Below are positions 8,476 through 15,872 of a stretch of DNA of 20,185 bases, piece after piece. Both the position numbers and the translations under genes were made by a program. This stretch comes from JBJXFY01 sp046155815 (GTDB lineage Bacteria; Verrucomicrobiota; Verrucomicrobiia; Limisphaerales; CAIMTB01). Location: the NCBI GenBank assembly GCA_046155815.1, contig JBJXFY010000055.1:1-20185 (forward strand), written 5' to 3'. Within the stretch, counting starts at the first letter, position 1. The number at the start of each line of letters is the position of its first letter. The notes under the pieces are model-generated. The model did no database searches and had not been told where the DNA came from. It saw nothing but the letters and a program-made list of their open reading frames with translations.

Positions 8476-8794
8476 GTCGAAAGCGACGATGGCGGCGGGC
8501 CGTCAAGATGCGGCGGCGGGCAGGTTACGTTTGGGAGACGGCGACTTCCGGAGTAAAAGGTCGCCGCGTTTTCGCCCAATCGTCGTGAAACTGGCGCCCC
8601 TGTTGCCCATTATATTGGCGGCGGTGAGTGCCGCCCGCACTGCCTAGGTTGATGAGGCGTGGAGGCTTGGCTTCCCCGGCCTTTTCCCAAACGACCGCTC
8701 AGGCAGTGCGTTTTCCCTTTTCGCTGGGGGCGGGCCATTTGACCGGCCGACCCGGAAGCGGCCAAGCTGGCCCGCCGGCCACCGGCCGCCACCG
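8476..8794. other. Divergent intergenic region between receptor and MFS genes
   Basis: 319 bp separate two divergently transcribed genes, so promoters for both must lie here. Visible elements are a perfect -10 hexamer toward the receptor (8614-8609), a GGCGAC/GTCGCC inverted repeat (8540-8545 with 8560-8565) in the presumed receptor leader, and a 10-bp inverted repeat (8636-8645 with 8701-8710). No coding sequence is supported, and no riboswitch core such as cobalamin was recognised. Confidence 0.5.
8609..8614 (-). promoter_or_regulatory. Candidate -10 box for the TonB-receptor cluster
   Basis: The minus strand reads TATAAT in an otherwise GC-rich context. No good -35 hexamer stands 16-18 nt upstream, so this would be an activator-dependent or weak promoter. 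It would give a leader of about 127 nt before the ATG at 8475. Confidence 0.35.
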
Positions 8795-10294
8795 ATGCAG
8801 GACCTGCGCCGCCGCGAACTGTTGCTCTCGCTCAAGAACGCCACGATCGAGGCGTCGTTCAGCGTGCCGATGCTGAACCTGACGCTGACGGCGTTCCCGT
8901 TTGTGCTCGGCTTCGCGGTGGCCGCGCTGGGCTGGGGGCCGCAGGCGCTCGGCTGGCTGGCGGCGGTGCACCACCTCTGCAACGCCGCGCAGCCGCCGGT
9001 CACGGCGCTCCTCGAGCGCCGGCTGTCCCTGCACCGGATCATCATCTGGGGCTTCGTCCTGAACGCGCTGCCGTGGGCGCTGGTGTGGACGCTGCCGTGG
9101 CTGGGCGAGGCGCGCGACGCCGCGTTCACCGCCATCGTGGTGGTCGCCACGCTGGCCAACGCGGTCTGCGCGGTGGCGTGGTCCGCCGCGGTGACGGAAC
9201 TGGTGCCGCTCTCGATCCGCGGCACCTACTTCGGGAGGCGCAACGCGGTCTTCGGCTTCTGGACGCTGGTGGTCGTGCTGGGCGCGGGCTACGCGGCGGC
9301 CCGGTGGGACAACTCGCTCACGGTCTTCGGCATCATCTTCAGCGTGGCGGCCGGGATGCGGCTCGTGGGGCTGGTCTTCCTGCTGCGGATGAAGTTTCCC
9401 GCGCGCGTGATGGAATGCCGGCCGGAGCCTTTCCGGATGGCGACCTATCTCGCGCCGCTGCGGAATCCGGCCTACCGGTGGCTGATGCTGTTTGCCGGCG
9501 CGTGGGGCTTCTGCCTCACGCTGGGGCAGCCATTCTACAGCCTGTACGTGCTGCGGGAGCTGGATTTCACCATGAGCGACCTCACGGTGCTTTCCACCCT
9601 GGCCAGCCTGGGCGGGCTGATCTCGCTGCGTTCCTGGGGGCCGCTCACGGACCGTTTCGGCAACAAGCCGGTACTGCTCACCTGCGCCTTCCTCTGGGCG
9701 CTGACGGCGATGGTGGCGTGGACCTTCGCCGGGCCGGGGCGCACGGCGCACCTCCACGTCAACTACTTCATCACGGGCTACATGTTCGCCGGCTTCCACC
9801 TCTGCCAGTTCAACCTGATGCTCAAGCTGGTGCCCACGGAGCGGAAGTCACACTACATCTCCGTCTTCTACGCCGTGACGAGCCTGATGACGGCGCTCGG
9901 GCCGGTAGCCGGCGGCCTGCTGCTGGCACGCCTGCCGCGCGAGCTGGGCAGCCTGCTGGGCGAGCCGCTGCTGGGCTACCACGCGCTGTTCGCCGGCTCG
10001 CTGCTGCTCTGCCTCTTCACACTGCACCTGCTGGGACCCATGCAGGAGCCGGCGCAGCGCCCGGTGCGCGAGCTGGTCCGCGCCATGCGCGCCATGCGTG
10101 AGTTCAACCCCGTGCTCGGGCTTTCCTCGATGGCCCAGTACGTCTTCACCCCAAGCGCCATCGTGAAGCTGGCCGGCGACTCCTGGCGCACGCTGCGCCG
10201 GCAGACGCGCGACGTGACGGCCGTGGGCGGCGACCTCCTGGAAGGCGGCCTGCGGACCGTGCGGGCGCCGTTCCGCCGGCGGAGGCCGGACTGA
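8795..10294 (+). CDS. Major facilitator superfamily transporter
   Basis: A 499-residue inner-membrane protein with about 12 hydrophobic helices spread from residue 30 to about 425, and a basic cytoplasmic tail (RRQTRDVTA, FRRRRPD). RGTYFGRRNAVFG (142-154), between the N-terminal helices, and GPLTDRFGNKPVL (282-294), a motif-A loop of the pattern G-x-L-x-D-R-x-G-x-K at the start of the second half, support the MFS fold. The substrate is unknown; the RGTYFGRRN loop is typical of a broad group of uncharacterised bacterial MFS proteins. It is the only plus-strand gene between two minus-strand clusters and is probably monocistronic. The start at 8795 fits the short amphipathic N-terminus. The leader (GCCGCCACCG) has no Shine-Dalgarno site. 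Confidence 0.92.
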   Translation: MQDLRRRELLLSLKNATIEASFSVPMLNLTLTAFPFVLGFAVAALGWGPQALGWLAAVHHLCNAAQPPVTALLERRLSLHRIIIWGFVLNALPWALVWTLPWLGEARDAAFTAIVVVATLANAVCAVAWSAAVTELVPLSIRGTYFGRRNAVFGFWTLVVVLGAGYAAARWDNSLTVFGIIFSVAAGMRLVGLVFLLRMKFPARVMECRPEPFRMATYLAPLRNPAYRWLMLFAGAWGFCLTLGQPFYSLYVLRELDFTMSDLTVLSTLASLGGLISLRSWGPLTDRFGNKPVLLTCAFLWALTAMVAWTFAGPGRTAHLHVNYFITGYMFAGFHLCQFNLMLKLVPTERKSHYISVFYAVTSLMTALGPVAGGLLLARLPRELGSLLGEPLLGYHALFAGSLLLCLFTLHLLGPMQEPAQRPVRELVRAMRAMREFNPVLGLSSMAQYVFTPSAIVKLAGDSWRTLRRQTRDVTAVGGDLLEGGLRTVRAPFRRRRPD

Positions 10295-10343
10295 ACCCGG
10301 AGCCGGCCTGAAAAATCGGGAACCGTCAGCGGGAAAGGCTTCC

Positions 10344-10369
10344 AGCCGGTCCCACCCTTCAGACCGGCT
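10344..10369. terminator. Hairpin between convergent MFS and lptD genes
   Basis: AGCCGGTC (10344-10351) pairs perfectly with GACCGGCT (10362-10369), giving an 8-bp stem and a 10-nt loop. It lies 50 nt after the MFS stop and immediately beyond the lptD stop at 10371. It could act as a bidirectional terminator, but no T-tract follows on either strand. Confidence 0.5.
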
Positions 10370-10370
10370 C

Positions 10371-12584
10371 TCAGCCGCCGATCAGGACCTCGGGCCGCTC
10401 CGAGTCCTCGCCGCGGCCGAAGCGCGGGAAGGCCTTCAGCGAAATCGAGAACCCGATGGTGAAGTCATCCGGCTCGGCATCCCGGCTGTCCCGGAGCCGG
10501 GCCGTGAGGGCGACGGTGAAGCTGCGCAGGTCGCGGTAGAGCGTGTAGTACTGCTCCTCGAGCACGCCGTCCTCCATCTCGACCGCGTGCGACATGCGGA
10601 AGGCCCAGTTGTTGCTCAGCTTCCAGGTCACCCGGGTGGTCACGAGGTTGTCGCCGATGCCGCCAAAAAGGTCGCCGTCGAGGTAGCGGTGCCCGAAGGC
10701 GAAGCTCCAGCTGTCGCCCGGCAGCAGGGTCGCGTAGGTGGCCGCCTCCACCAGGACACCGTCGTTGGGATCGAACCGTACTTCCGAAGTGACGAGGAGC
10801 CAGTCGCGCGGCTGGAAGTCCAACTCATTGTAGAGGTCGCCAAAGTCATCCTGGTCCTGCTCCTCGTCCGGGTCCACGCGCCAGTCCATCAGCAGCGCCC
10901 AGTCCACCAGGTCCGCGATGCCGTCATCGCGGCGGGTCTGGAGCTGGTTGCGGAGGCCGAAGCGGAGGACGTTCTGGGCGTCCACCGAGTCAATGGCATG
11001 GTAGTCGGGGAAGGAGATGGGCAGCGGGCGCAGCGAGGGGACGAGGCGGTCAAACTGCGGCAGCTCGAGCGGGTTGGCATCGGGCGCCGGCGTGTAGGCG
11101 TAGTTGACCGACGGCTCGACGATGTGGCGAAGGCCGTTGACGGCCCAAAAGCGGTTCTCCGCATTGGACCAGGTGCGGGAGGCGCGGGCGGAGACTTCGG
11201 CCCCGGTGTTGAACACCCAGCGGCTCTGCTCCTCGAGCTCGAGGCCGTCGGTCTCGCCGTAGTGGGTGAAGCGGCCGGCGGCGCGGGGCGTGACATGGAG
11301 CCAGCCGAAGAGCGTCTGCGGCAGGAGCACCTGCTGCATGGTGTCCGCCCGGAAGGCCTCGTAGTCCGGCTGCGTGTCGTAGGCAAACTGCCGGCGGAGG
11401 TAGGCGAGTGAGTTGTCGGATTCGTAGTAGAGCGGCGAGCTCCCGATCTGCTGCCGCAGCCCGCGGAGGCGGACGTCCGGGAGGCGCTCCACGGTCTCGA
11501 AGAAATCGTTCACCCGCGGGGACGCGACGGCATTCAGCGTGAAGTTTTCCCACTGCTGCTGGACCTCGAGGAAGGTCTGGGGCTGGACGTTCTCGCGGTA
11601 CTGCGACTCGAAGAAATCACGCTCGACATACAGGTCGCTCCAGTAGCGGACGGCCGCCTTGGCGGTGAGTTCCGGGCGGAGGCTGACCGCGTGCTCGAAA
11701 CGGACGCGGTAGCGGTCGCTGTCCACCGTCTCCCCGGTGTTGGGGTCCACCGGCTCCTCGCCGTCGCTGATGTAATAGCCCTGGGCGAGGCCCGTCCCGA
11801 AATGGGGCAGGTCGTAGGTGAGTCCCGCACCCAGCCCGACGCCGCGGCGGGCGTAGCCGTCCAGCGCCACCGACCCCTGCACGCCGGGCGTGACGGGGAA
11901 GAAGAGCGAGTTGAGCAGGTAGGCCCCGTACCGGCTGCGGTAGCCGGGGAGATGCACGGAATAGACGCGGTGCTGCTCAAGCTGGCGGCTGTAGCTCGGG
12001 AACCAGAGCACCGGGAGATTCCCGACCAGCAGCGTGGCGTTGTCCGCGCTGACACGGTCCTCCGTGAGCGTCATGGACTGCGCGCGGACGCGGTAGCCGG
12101 GCTGCTCGACGTCATCGGTGGTGAGGAAGGCGTTGCCCAGCGAGTAGGTGACGTTGGTGCCGGAGACGGAGGTGGTGGCGAGCTCGTCGGCGCGCAGGAA
12201 GAGGTTGCCGTTGCCGACGACGAGGTTCTTGGCCGCGGCCGCGCGGGTGTCGAAGTTGTACTCGAGCCGGTCGCCGAACCAGATCGCCGCGCCGCGCCGG
12301 AGCTGGACGCCGCCCTCGGCCAGCGCTTCCCGCGTGTTGGGGTTCACCTGCATCCGCTGCGCGGTGAGCGTGGTGTCGCCATAGGTCACCAGCACGCCGT
12401 TGGCGAAGGCGATGTTGCCGGTCTGCAGGTCGAACTCGCCCTGAAACCCCGGCGTGAGCGACTGGATGCGGATGGCATCTTCCGCCGGGGGCGTGGGCGG
12501 CGGGGAGTCGGGGCCGCCGTCCGCGGCCAGGGCGGACGACGCGGTGGCCAGGGCCAGGGCGGCGGGATGGAGCGCGGCACGCAT
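10371..12584 (-). CDS. lptD: LPS-assembly outer-membrane protein LptD
   Basis: 737 residues. LptD forms the outer-membrane translocon (with LptE) that inserts lipopolysaccharide into the outer leaflet. A signal peptide (MRAALHPAALALATASSALA) is followed by a Pro-rich spacer. The OstA/LptA-like jellyroll spans about 38-185 (FDLQTGNIAFANGVLV, LTAQRMQVNPNTREALAEGG). Then come the family hallmarks LPVLWFPSY (190-198), GYRSRYGAYLLNSLFFPV (214-231) and a beta-barrel ending FSISLKAFPRF. The protein contains no cysteine, so the disulfide-controlled maturation known in E. coli cannot occur here. The ATG at 12584 was chosen over an upstream GTG at 12635 because it begins directly with the signal peptide. 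It is the last gene of a probable operon, 47 nt after the DUF4230 gene. No LptE is evident nearby. Confidence 0.88.
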   Translation of the reverse strand: MRAALHPAALALATASSALAADGGPDSPPPTPPAEDAIRIQSLTPGFQGEFDLQTGNIAFANGVLVTYGDTTLTAQRMQVNPNTREALAEGGVQLRRGAAIWFGDRLEYNFDTRAAAAKNLVVGNGNLFLRADELATTSVSGTNVTYSLGNAFLTTDDVEQPGYRVRAQSMTLTEDRVSADNATLLVGNLPVLWFPSYSRQLEQHRVYSVHLPGYRSRYGAYLLNSLFFPVTPGVQGSVALDGYARRGVGLGAGLTYDLPHFGTGLAQGYYISDGEEPVDPNTGETVDSDRYRVRFEHAVSLRPELTAKAAVRYWSDLYVERDFFESQYRENVQPQTFLEVQQQWENFTLNAVASPRVNDFFETVERLPDVRLRGLRQQIGSSPLYYESDNSLAYLRRQFAYDTQPDYEAFRADTMQQVLLPQTLFGWLHVTPRAAGRFTHYGETDGLELEEQSRWVFNTGAEVSARASRTWSNAENRFWAVNGLRHIVEPSVNYAYTPAPDANPLELPQFDRLVPSLRPLPISFPDYHAIDSVDAQNVLRFGLRNQLQTRRDDGIADLVDWALLMDWRVDPDEEQDQDDFGDLYNELDFQPRDWLLVTSEVRFDPNDGVLVEAATYATLLPGDSWSFAFGHRYLDGDLFGGIGDNLVTTRVTWKLSNNWAFRMSHAVEMEDGVLEEQYYTLYRDLRSFTVALTARLRDSRDAEPDDFTIGFSISLKAFPRFGRGEDSERPEVLIGG

Positions 12585-12631
12585 CAGGTGGGGGGAGCCA
12601 ACCAGAAACAGCCCGGCATCGCCAAGCCGCG

Positions 12632-13219
12632 TCACGGCGCGCGCTCCGAAAACTCGACCCGCGCGAAGCCCATCCGCCGGCCCAGCGCCCCGAGCTGCGC
12701 CTGCGCCTGCGCCTCCGCCTCGCGGAGGATGCCGCCCTTCAGCGCCGTCGAGCGGAAGGTGAGCACCGCCTCCTGCCGTGCCTCCTGCTCAAGCCCCTTG
12801 TCAAAGCGCCGCAGGAGGCCGGTCGTGCGCTCGATGACCTGCGTGCGGTGGTCGTCGAGATAGACGTCCGTGATCCGGAACCGCGGCAGCCGGATGCGCA
12901 GCACGTCGCCATCGGCATCAAGGTCGGACTCGGTGAAGTCCACCAAGTCCATGCCGGCCTTGACCACGCCGTGGGCCAGGAGGATCACCCGGCTGTCGCC
13001 GTACCACGCCGGGTCTTCGGTGACCACGACCTGCTCGATCACGTACTTGACGGTGACCAGTTCGCCGAGGCCCTGGATTTCCTTGAGGAGCACCGCGGTG
13101 CCCGGCCGCGCCGGGCCACCGCCGGGCCGCAGCACGCGCGAGGTCGCCAAGCCGAGCACCAGCCCGGCCAGCAGCGCCGCCGCGACCGGCAGCAGCCATC
13201 CCTGAAACCCGCGCGACAT
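12632..13219 (-). CDS. DUF4230 family membrane-anchored protein
   Basis: 195 residues. An N-terminal membrane anchor (about 7-28, GWLLPVAAALLAGLVLGLAT) is followed by a Gly/Pro linker and the DUF4230-type domain (about 45-190): ELVTVKYVIEQVV, WYGDSRVILLAHGVVKAGMD, LRIRLPRFRITDVYLDD. The C-terminal part, rich in Ala/Gln/Glu, is likely helical. Family function is unknown. The topology predicts that the domain faces the periplasm. It lies between the serine protease gene (43 nt upstream) and lptD (47 nt downstream), suggesting an envelope role. The ATG at 13219 was chosen; an in-frame TTG at 13258, only 4 nt after the protease stop, would add 13 residues before the anchor and is less likely. Confidence 0.82.
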   Translation of the reverse strand: MSRGFQGWLLPVAAALLAGLVLGLATSRVLRPGGGPARPGTAVLLKEIQGLGELVTVKYVIEQVVVTEDPAWYGDSRVILLAHGVVKAGMDLVDFTESDLDADGDVLRIRLPRFRITDVYLDDHRTQVIERTTGLLRRFDKGLEQEARQEAVLTFRSTALKGGILREAEAQAQAQLGALGRRMGFARVEFSERAP

Positions 13220-13262
13220 GCCGGCAGGGTGCGGCGGTTCCCCGGCCAGGGCAGGCAAAAAC

Positions 13263-14381
13263 TCACTTCCGCCCCACTACCGGAACGGCGCGATACAGCC
13301 GGCCGCCGGGGACCAGGTCATCCGACCAGGGAACCCATCCTTCGGCATTCGCCAGGACTTCCTCCAGCAGCGTCCATGGGCCGCCCGCGTCGGGGGAGGA
13401 CTGCACGTCATACCCCTGCCCCGCCGCGCCGGCGAACTCCCCGCTCACCCGGCCGCCCTCGATGCGGATTGCGGGCGCGCCACCGGTGGCGGCGATGACT
13501 TCACGAAGCCGCGCGAGGTGCGGGGCGATGCGGCTGGCATACCAGCTCGTAGGATTGCCGCCCGCCACCGTGGGAAGCCGGACGCGCGGGACTCCCGGTT
13601 CAGCCAGCCAGAGCCCCGCGCCATCGAACAGCGCGGCGTCGAACGGCGTTTCTCCGGGGTCGTCCGTCAGCGTGAACGGGCCGTCCACCGCGGACGCCAC
13701 CCCGGCCAGCCGCCAGCCGTGGGGCGTGGCGATGAACAACGGCGAGCCGCTGTCGCCCACAGCCCAGGTGGCGAGTTCGTCGCCGCCCGGCGCGACGAAG
13801 TCCCCGGCCAGCAGCTCGACCTCGCCGGGCACGCCAAAGGCATTGGTGACGGTCAGCGTGCGGGCCACCACGTTGGTGCCCCAGCGCAGGCCGGCCGGGA
13901 CGGGCGCGGCCCAGCGCCACCCCCGCAACGCGCCGTCCGCATCATGGACGGGATCCCCACGGATGAGGCCGGGGCCGAAAAGAACGCAGGCGGCGCCGAC
14001 CTCGTTGGTCTCCCCCTGGAGCGGGGCGAACCCGGGAAACGTTCCCGCCACCAGGCCCAACGCGAGGTCGCTTTGCGCGATGTCCACCCGCTCCGTGACG
14101 GTCCAGTCCTGGCCCTGGAACCGGAAGACATCACCAGCGGCGAAGCCCAGATGACGGGCGGTGAGCAGCACGCGGTGGGCGATGGGGGTGGCGGCGAAGC
14201 CCTGCGCGCCGCCGGATTCGAAGCGCCCAATGAAGTCCCAGCCGGAACCGGCCAGCCGGCCGGCAGGAGGATTGGTGTTGATGGGGCCGCCGCGCAGGAC
14301 GAGCCCCCACGCGGACGGCCCGGGCAACATCCAGGCCGCGGCGAGCAGCGCCGTCACCGCCCTGCGCCGCCACACCCTCAC
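13263..14381 (-). CDS. Secreted trypsin-like serine protease
   Basis: 372 residues with a signal peptide (RRRAVTALLAAAWMLPGPSA). A chymotrypsin-fold catalytic triad is visible: His77 in VLLTARHLG, Asp105 in AQSDLALG and Ser211 in VGDSGSPLF. The core therefore spans about residues 45-260. A C-terminal region (about 300-372) contains GQGYDVQSSPDAGGPWTLL, a small beta-sandwich pattern often seen at the end of exported Verrucomicrobiota proteins. Substrate is unknown, and activity is likely if the triad folds. The GTG start at 14381 overlaps the FHA gene stop as GTGA (14381-14378), a classical translational-coupling arrangement, so its synthesis probably depends on translation of the FHA gene. 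The DUF4230 gene follows 43 nt later. Confidence 0.85.
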   Translation of the reverse strand: MRVWRRRAVTALLAAAWMLPGPSAWGLVLRGGPINTNPPAGRLAGSGWDFIGRFESGGAQGFAATPIAHRVLLTARHLGFAAGDVFRFQGQDWTVTERVDIAQSDLALGLVAGTFPGFAPLQGETNEVGAACVLFGPGLIRGDPVHDADGALRGWRWAAPVPAGLRWGTNVVARTLTVTNAFGVPGEVELLAGDFVAPGGDELATWAVGDSGSPLFIATPHGWRLAGVASAVDGPFTLTDDPGETPFDAALFDGAGLWLAEPGVPRVRLPTVAGGNPTSWYASRIAPHLARLREVIAATGGAPAIRIEGGRVSGEFAGAAGQGYDVQSSPDAGGPWTLLEEVLANAEGWVPWSDDLVPGGRLYRAVPVVGRK

Positions 14382-14887
14382 GGCGGGGCCGAGCCGGTCT
14401 GGAGAAAGACGAAGATCAGAATCCCCGCGATGATCGCCAGCACGACGCCGACGGCGACCCAGACGATCTTGCCGGCCTTGTCTGACTTCTTCGCGAAGCC
14501 GCGGTCGGCGGCGGTCACGGTGCCGCCGCTGGTGCCCACGTCCTCTCGCTTCACGCCGGCAGGGATGACGCGGGTCGCGTCGAGCTGCTTCTTGCCGCTG
14601 GCGGCGCCCTCAAGGCGCAGCTCGATCTGTCCGAACCGTACGGTCTGGCCGGGCTTGAGGACGGCCTCGGTGACCTTTTCCCCGTTGATGAAGGTGCCGT
14701 TGGTCGAGTTGAGATCCTTGATGACGACATCGGTGCCCTTGAGCAGCACCTCGGCGTGGTGGCTGGAAACGGAGGGTTCCCCGATCTGGAAGGTGTTGTC
14801 CTCGACACGGCCGACGGTGGTGCGTTCCACCGCAAGTTCGTGGGACAATCCCTTCAGTCCCTCGGTGACGACAACGAGTTTGGCCAT
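14378..14887 (-). CDS. FHA-domain protein with C-terminal membrane anchor
   Basis: 169 residues. A forkhead-associated domain fills about 2-95, with the phosphothreonine-binding residues in place: GR at 26-27, SVSSHH at 39-44 and DLNSTNGTFING at 58-69. A polar linker (about 96-138) follows, then one membrane helix (141-162, IVWVAVGVVLAIIAGILIFV) and a six- to seven-residue tail. This is a tail-anchored layout that places the FHA domain in the cytoplasm. FHA domains read Ser/Thr-kinase phosphorylation, so a kinase elsewhere in the genome is implied. The linker threonines (DATRVIP) could be phosphorylation sites. The gene is translationally coupled to the secreted protease and lies 55 nt after hisJ. 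The leader CTCACCCAACC before ATG lacks a Shine-Dalgarno site. Confidence 0.93.
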   Translation of the reverse strand: MAKLVVVTEGLKGLSHELAVERTTVGRVEDNTFQIGEPSVSSHHAEVLLKGTDVVIKDLNSTNGTFINGEKVTEAVLKPGQTVRFGQIELRLEGAASGKKQLDATRVIPAGVKREDVGTSGGTVTAADRGFAKKSDKAGKIVWVAVGVVLAIIAGILIFVFLQTGSAPP

Positions 14888-14942
14888 GGTTGGGTGAGCG
14901 CGGTCAGTATGGGCGGGCCGGCCAAAACCAAGTCAAACCGAT

Positions 14943-15764
14943 TCACCCGGCGGCCGTGCCGGCCGGCAACGGAGCGGGTGTGGCCTTTCGGGCCGCAAAA
15001 CACAGGCCGTGCGTGTAACCGGCGGCGCGGGCCGCGGCCAACGCCGCCGCAAAATCCGCCGCCACCTCGTCCGGCCGATGGGCGTCCGAACCGAACGTGA
15101 GCGGCACGCGCTCGCGCGCCGCCAGCGCGAGGAACGCGGGCGAGGGGTACATTTCGCGGCATTCCTTGCGAAGACCCGCGGTGTTGATCTCGACGGCCAC
15201 CCCGGCGCCGGCGGCGGCGCGGAGGAAGCGCATGAACAAGGGTGTGCAGTCCCGCCGCGGGACAAACCCGAACTTTTTCGGCAGGTCCGGGTGGCCGATG
15301 ATCTCGAACAGCCCGGAGGACGCCGCGGCCGTCAGGCGCTCGAAGTAGGCCTCCCAGACCTCCCAGGCATCCCGCTCCCGCCACCGGTCGAGCTTCTGCG
15401 GGTTGTCGATGTCCCAGCCGTCCGAGAGGTAATGTACGGACCCGATGAAGTAGTCCCACGGCCGACGCGCCGCGAGGTCGCGCACCCAGTCCTCGCCGCC
15501 GGGCAGGTAGTCCACCTCGAGCGCCGCGCGGATGGTGAGGCCCGGGAACTCCGCCCGGGCCCGCCCGATGCCCTCCCAGTACTCGTCGAGCTGCCCCAGC
15601 GCCATGCGCCAGTTGTCGAAGTCGTCGCGTGCCATCGGGTTGTGGTCCGAGAGGCCGATCTCCGTCAGCCCGCGGGCCACGGCCGCCCGCGCCATGTCCA
15701 CCGGCTCGCCTTCGGCATGCCGGCAGAGGCGGGTGTGCATGTGATAGTCGGCCGGCAACGCCAT
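14943..15764 (-). CDS. hisJ: PHP-type histidinol-phosphatase (HisJ family)
   Basis: A 273-residue cytoplasmic enzyme predicted to dephosphorylate L-histidinol phosphate to histidinol (EC 3.1.3.15), the penultimate stage of histidine synthesis. PHP-domain metal ligands are all visible: YHMHTRLCRH (7-16), LSDHNP (39-43 region), LEVDYLPG, GSVHYL, EIIGHPDLPKKFG, EINTAG and GSDAHRPDEV. These form the trinuclear metal site of the family, and the length fits. No other his genes are nearby, so another PHP phosphatase role is possible. It is the first gene of the probable hisJ-FHA-protease-DUF4230-lptD operon and is divergent from the ROK gene with 102 nt or slightly more between them. Confidence 0.88.
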   Translation of the reverse strand: MALPADYHMHTRLCRHAEGEPVDMARAAVARGLTEIGLSDHNPMARDDFDNWRMALGQLDEYWEGIGRARAEFPGLTIRAALEVDYLPGGEDWVRDLAARRPWDYFIGSVHYLSDGWDIDNPQKLDRWRERDAWEVWEAYFERLTAAASSGLFEIIGHPDLPKKFGFVPRRDCTPLFMRFLRAAAGAGVAVEINTAGLRKECREMYPSPAFLALAARERVPLTFGSDAHRPDEVAADFAAALAAARAAGYTHGLCFAARKATPAPLPAGTAAG

Positions 15765-15866
15765 CGGCGGACAGGGTAAGGGGGCGGAAAAGCGCGGCTC
15801 AAGCCCCCGCCCGACGAAACTGCGTGCCGCGCCGCCCCGAATTCAAGTTGGCCCCGGACGGGCGGC
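15765..15866. other. Divergent intergenic region hisJ / ROK
   Basis: A short region that must hold promoters for both directions. A 6-bp inverted repeat, GGGGGC (15780-15785) with GCCCCC (15803-15808), could be an operator or a hairpin. No consensus -35/-10 pair was recognised. Confidence 0.35.
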
Positions 15867-15872
15867 GTGAAG

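Noticed and set aside
7303..8556. Plus-strand open frame of 417 codons
   Set aside because: Antisense to the receptor N-terminal half and plug; no signal or domain.
8476..8650. Cobalamin or other riboswitch ahead of the TonB receptor
   Set aside because: The conserved B12-box and core motifs could not be found in the leader.
8636..8710. 10-bp inverted repeat (8636-8645 / 8701-8710) as ends of a miniature mobile element
   Set aside because: With a 55-bp spacer, arms of this size are expected several times by chance in 20 kb of GC-rich DNA; no target-site duplication was seen.
8699..9799. Minus-strand open frame of 366 codons
   Set aside because: Antisense to the MFS transporter; Arg/Gln/His-rich translation typical of a GC-driven shadow frame.
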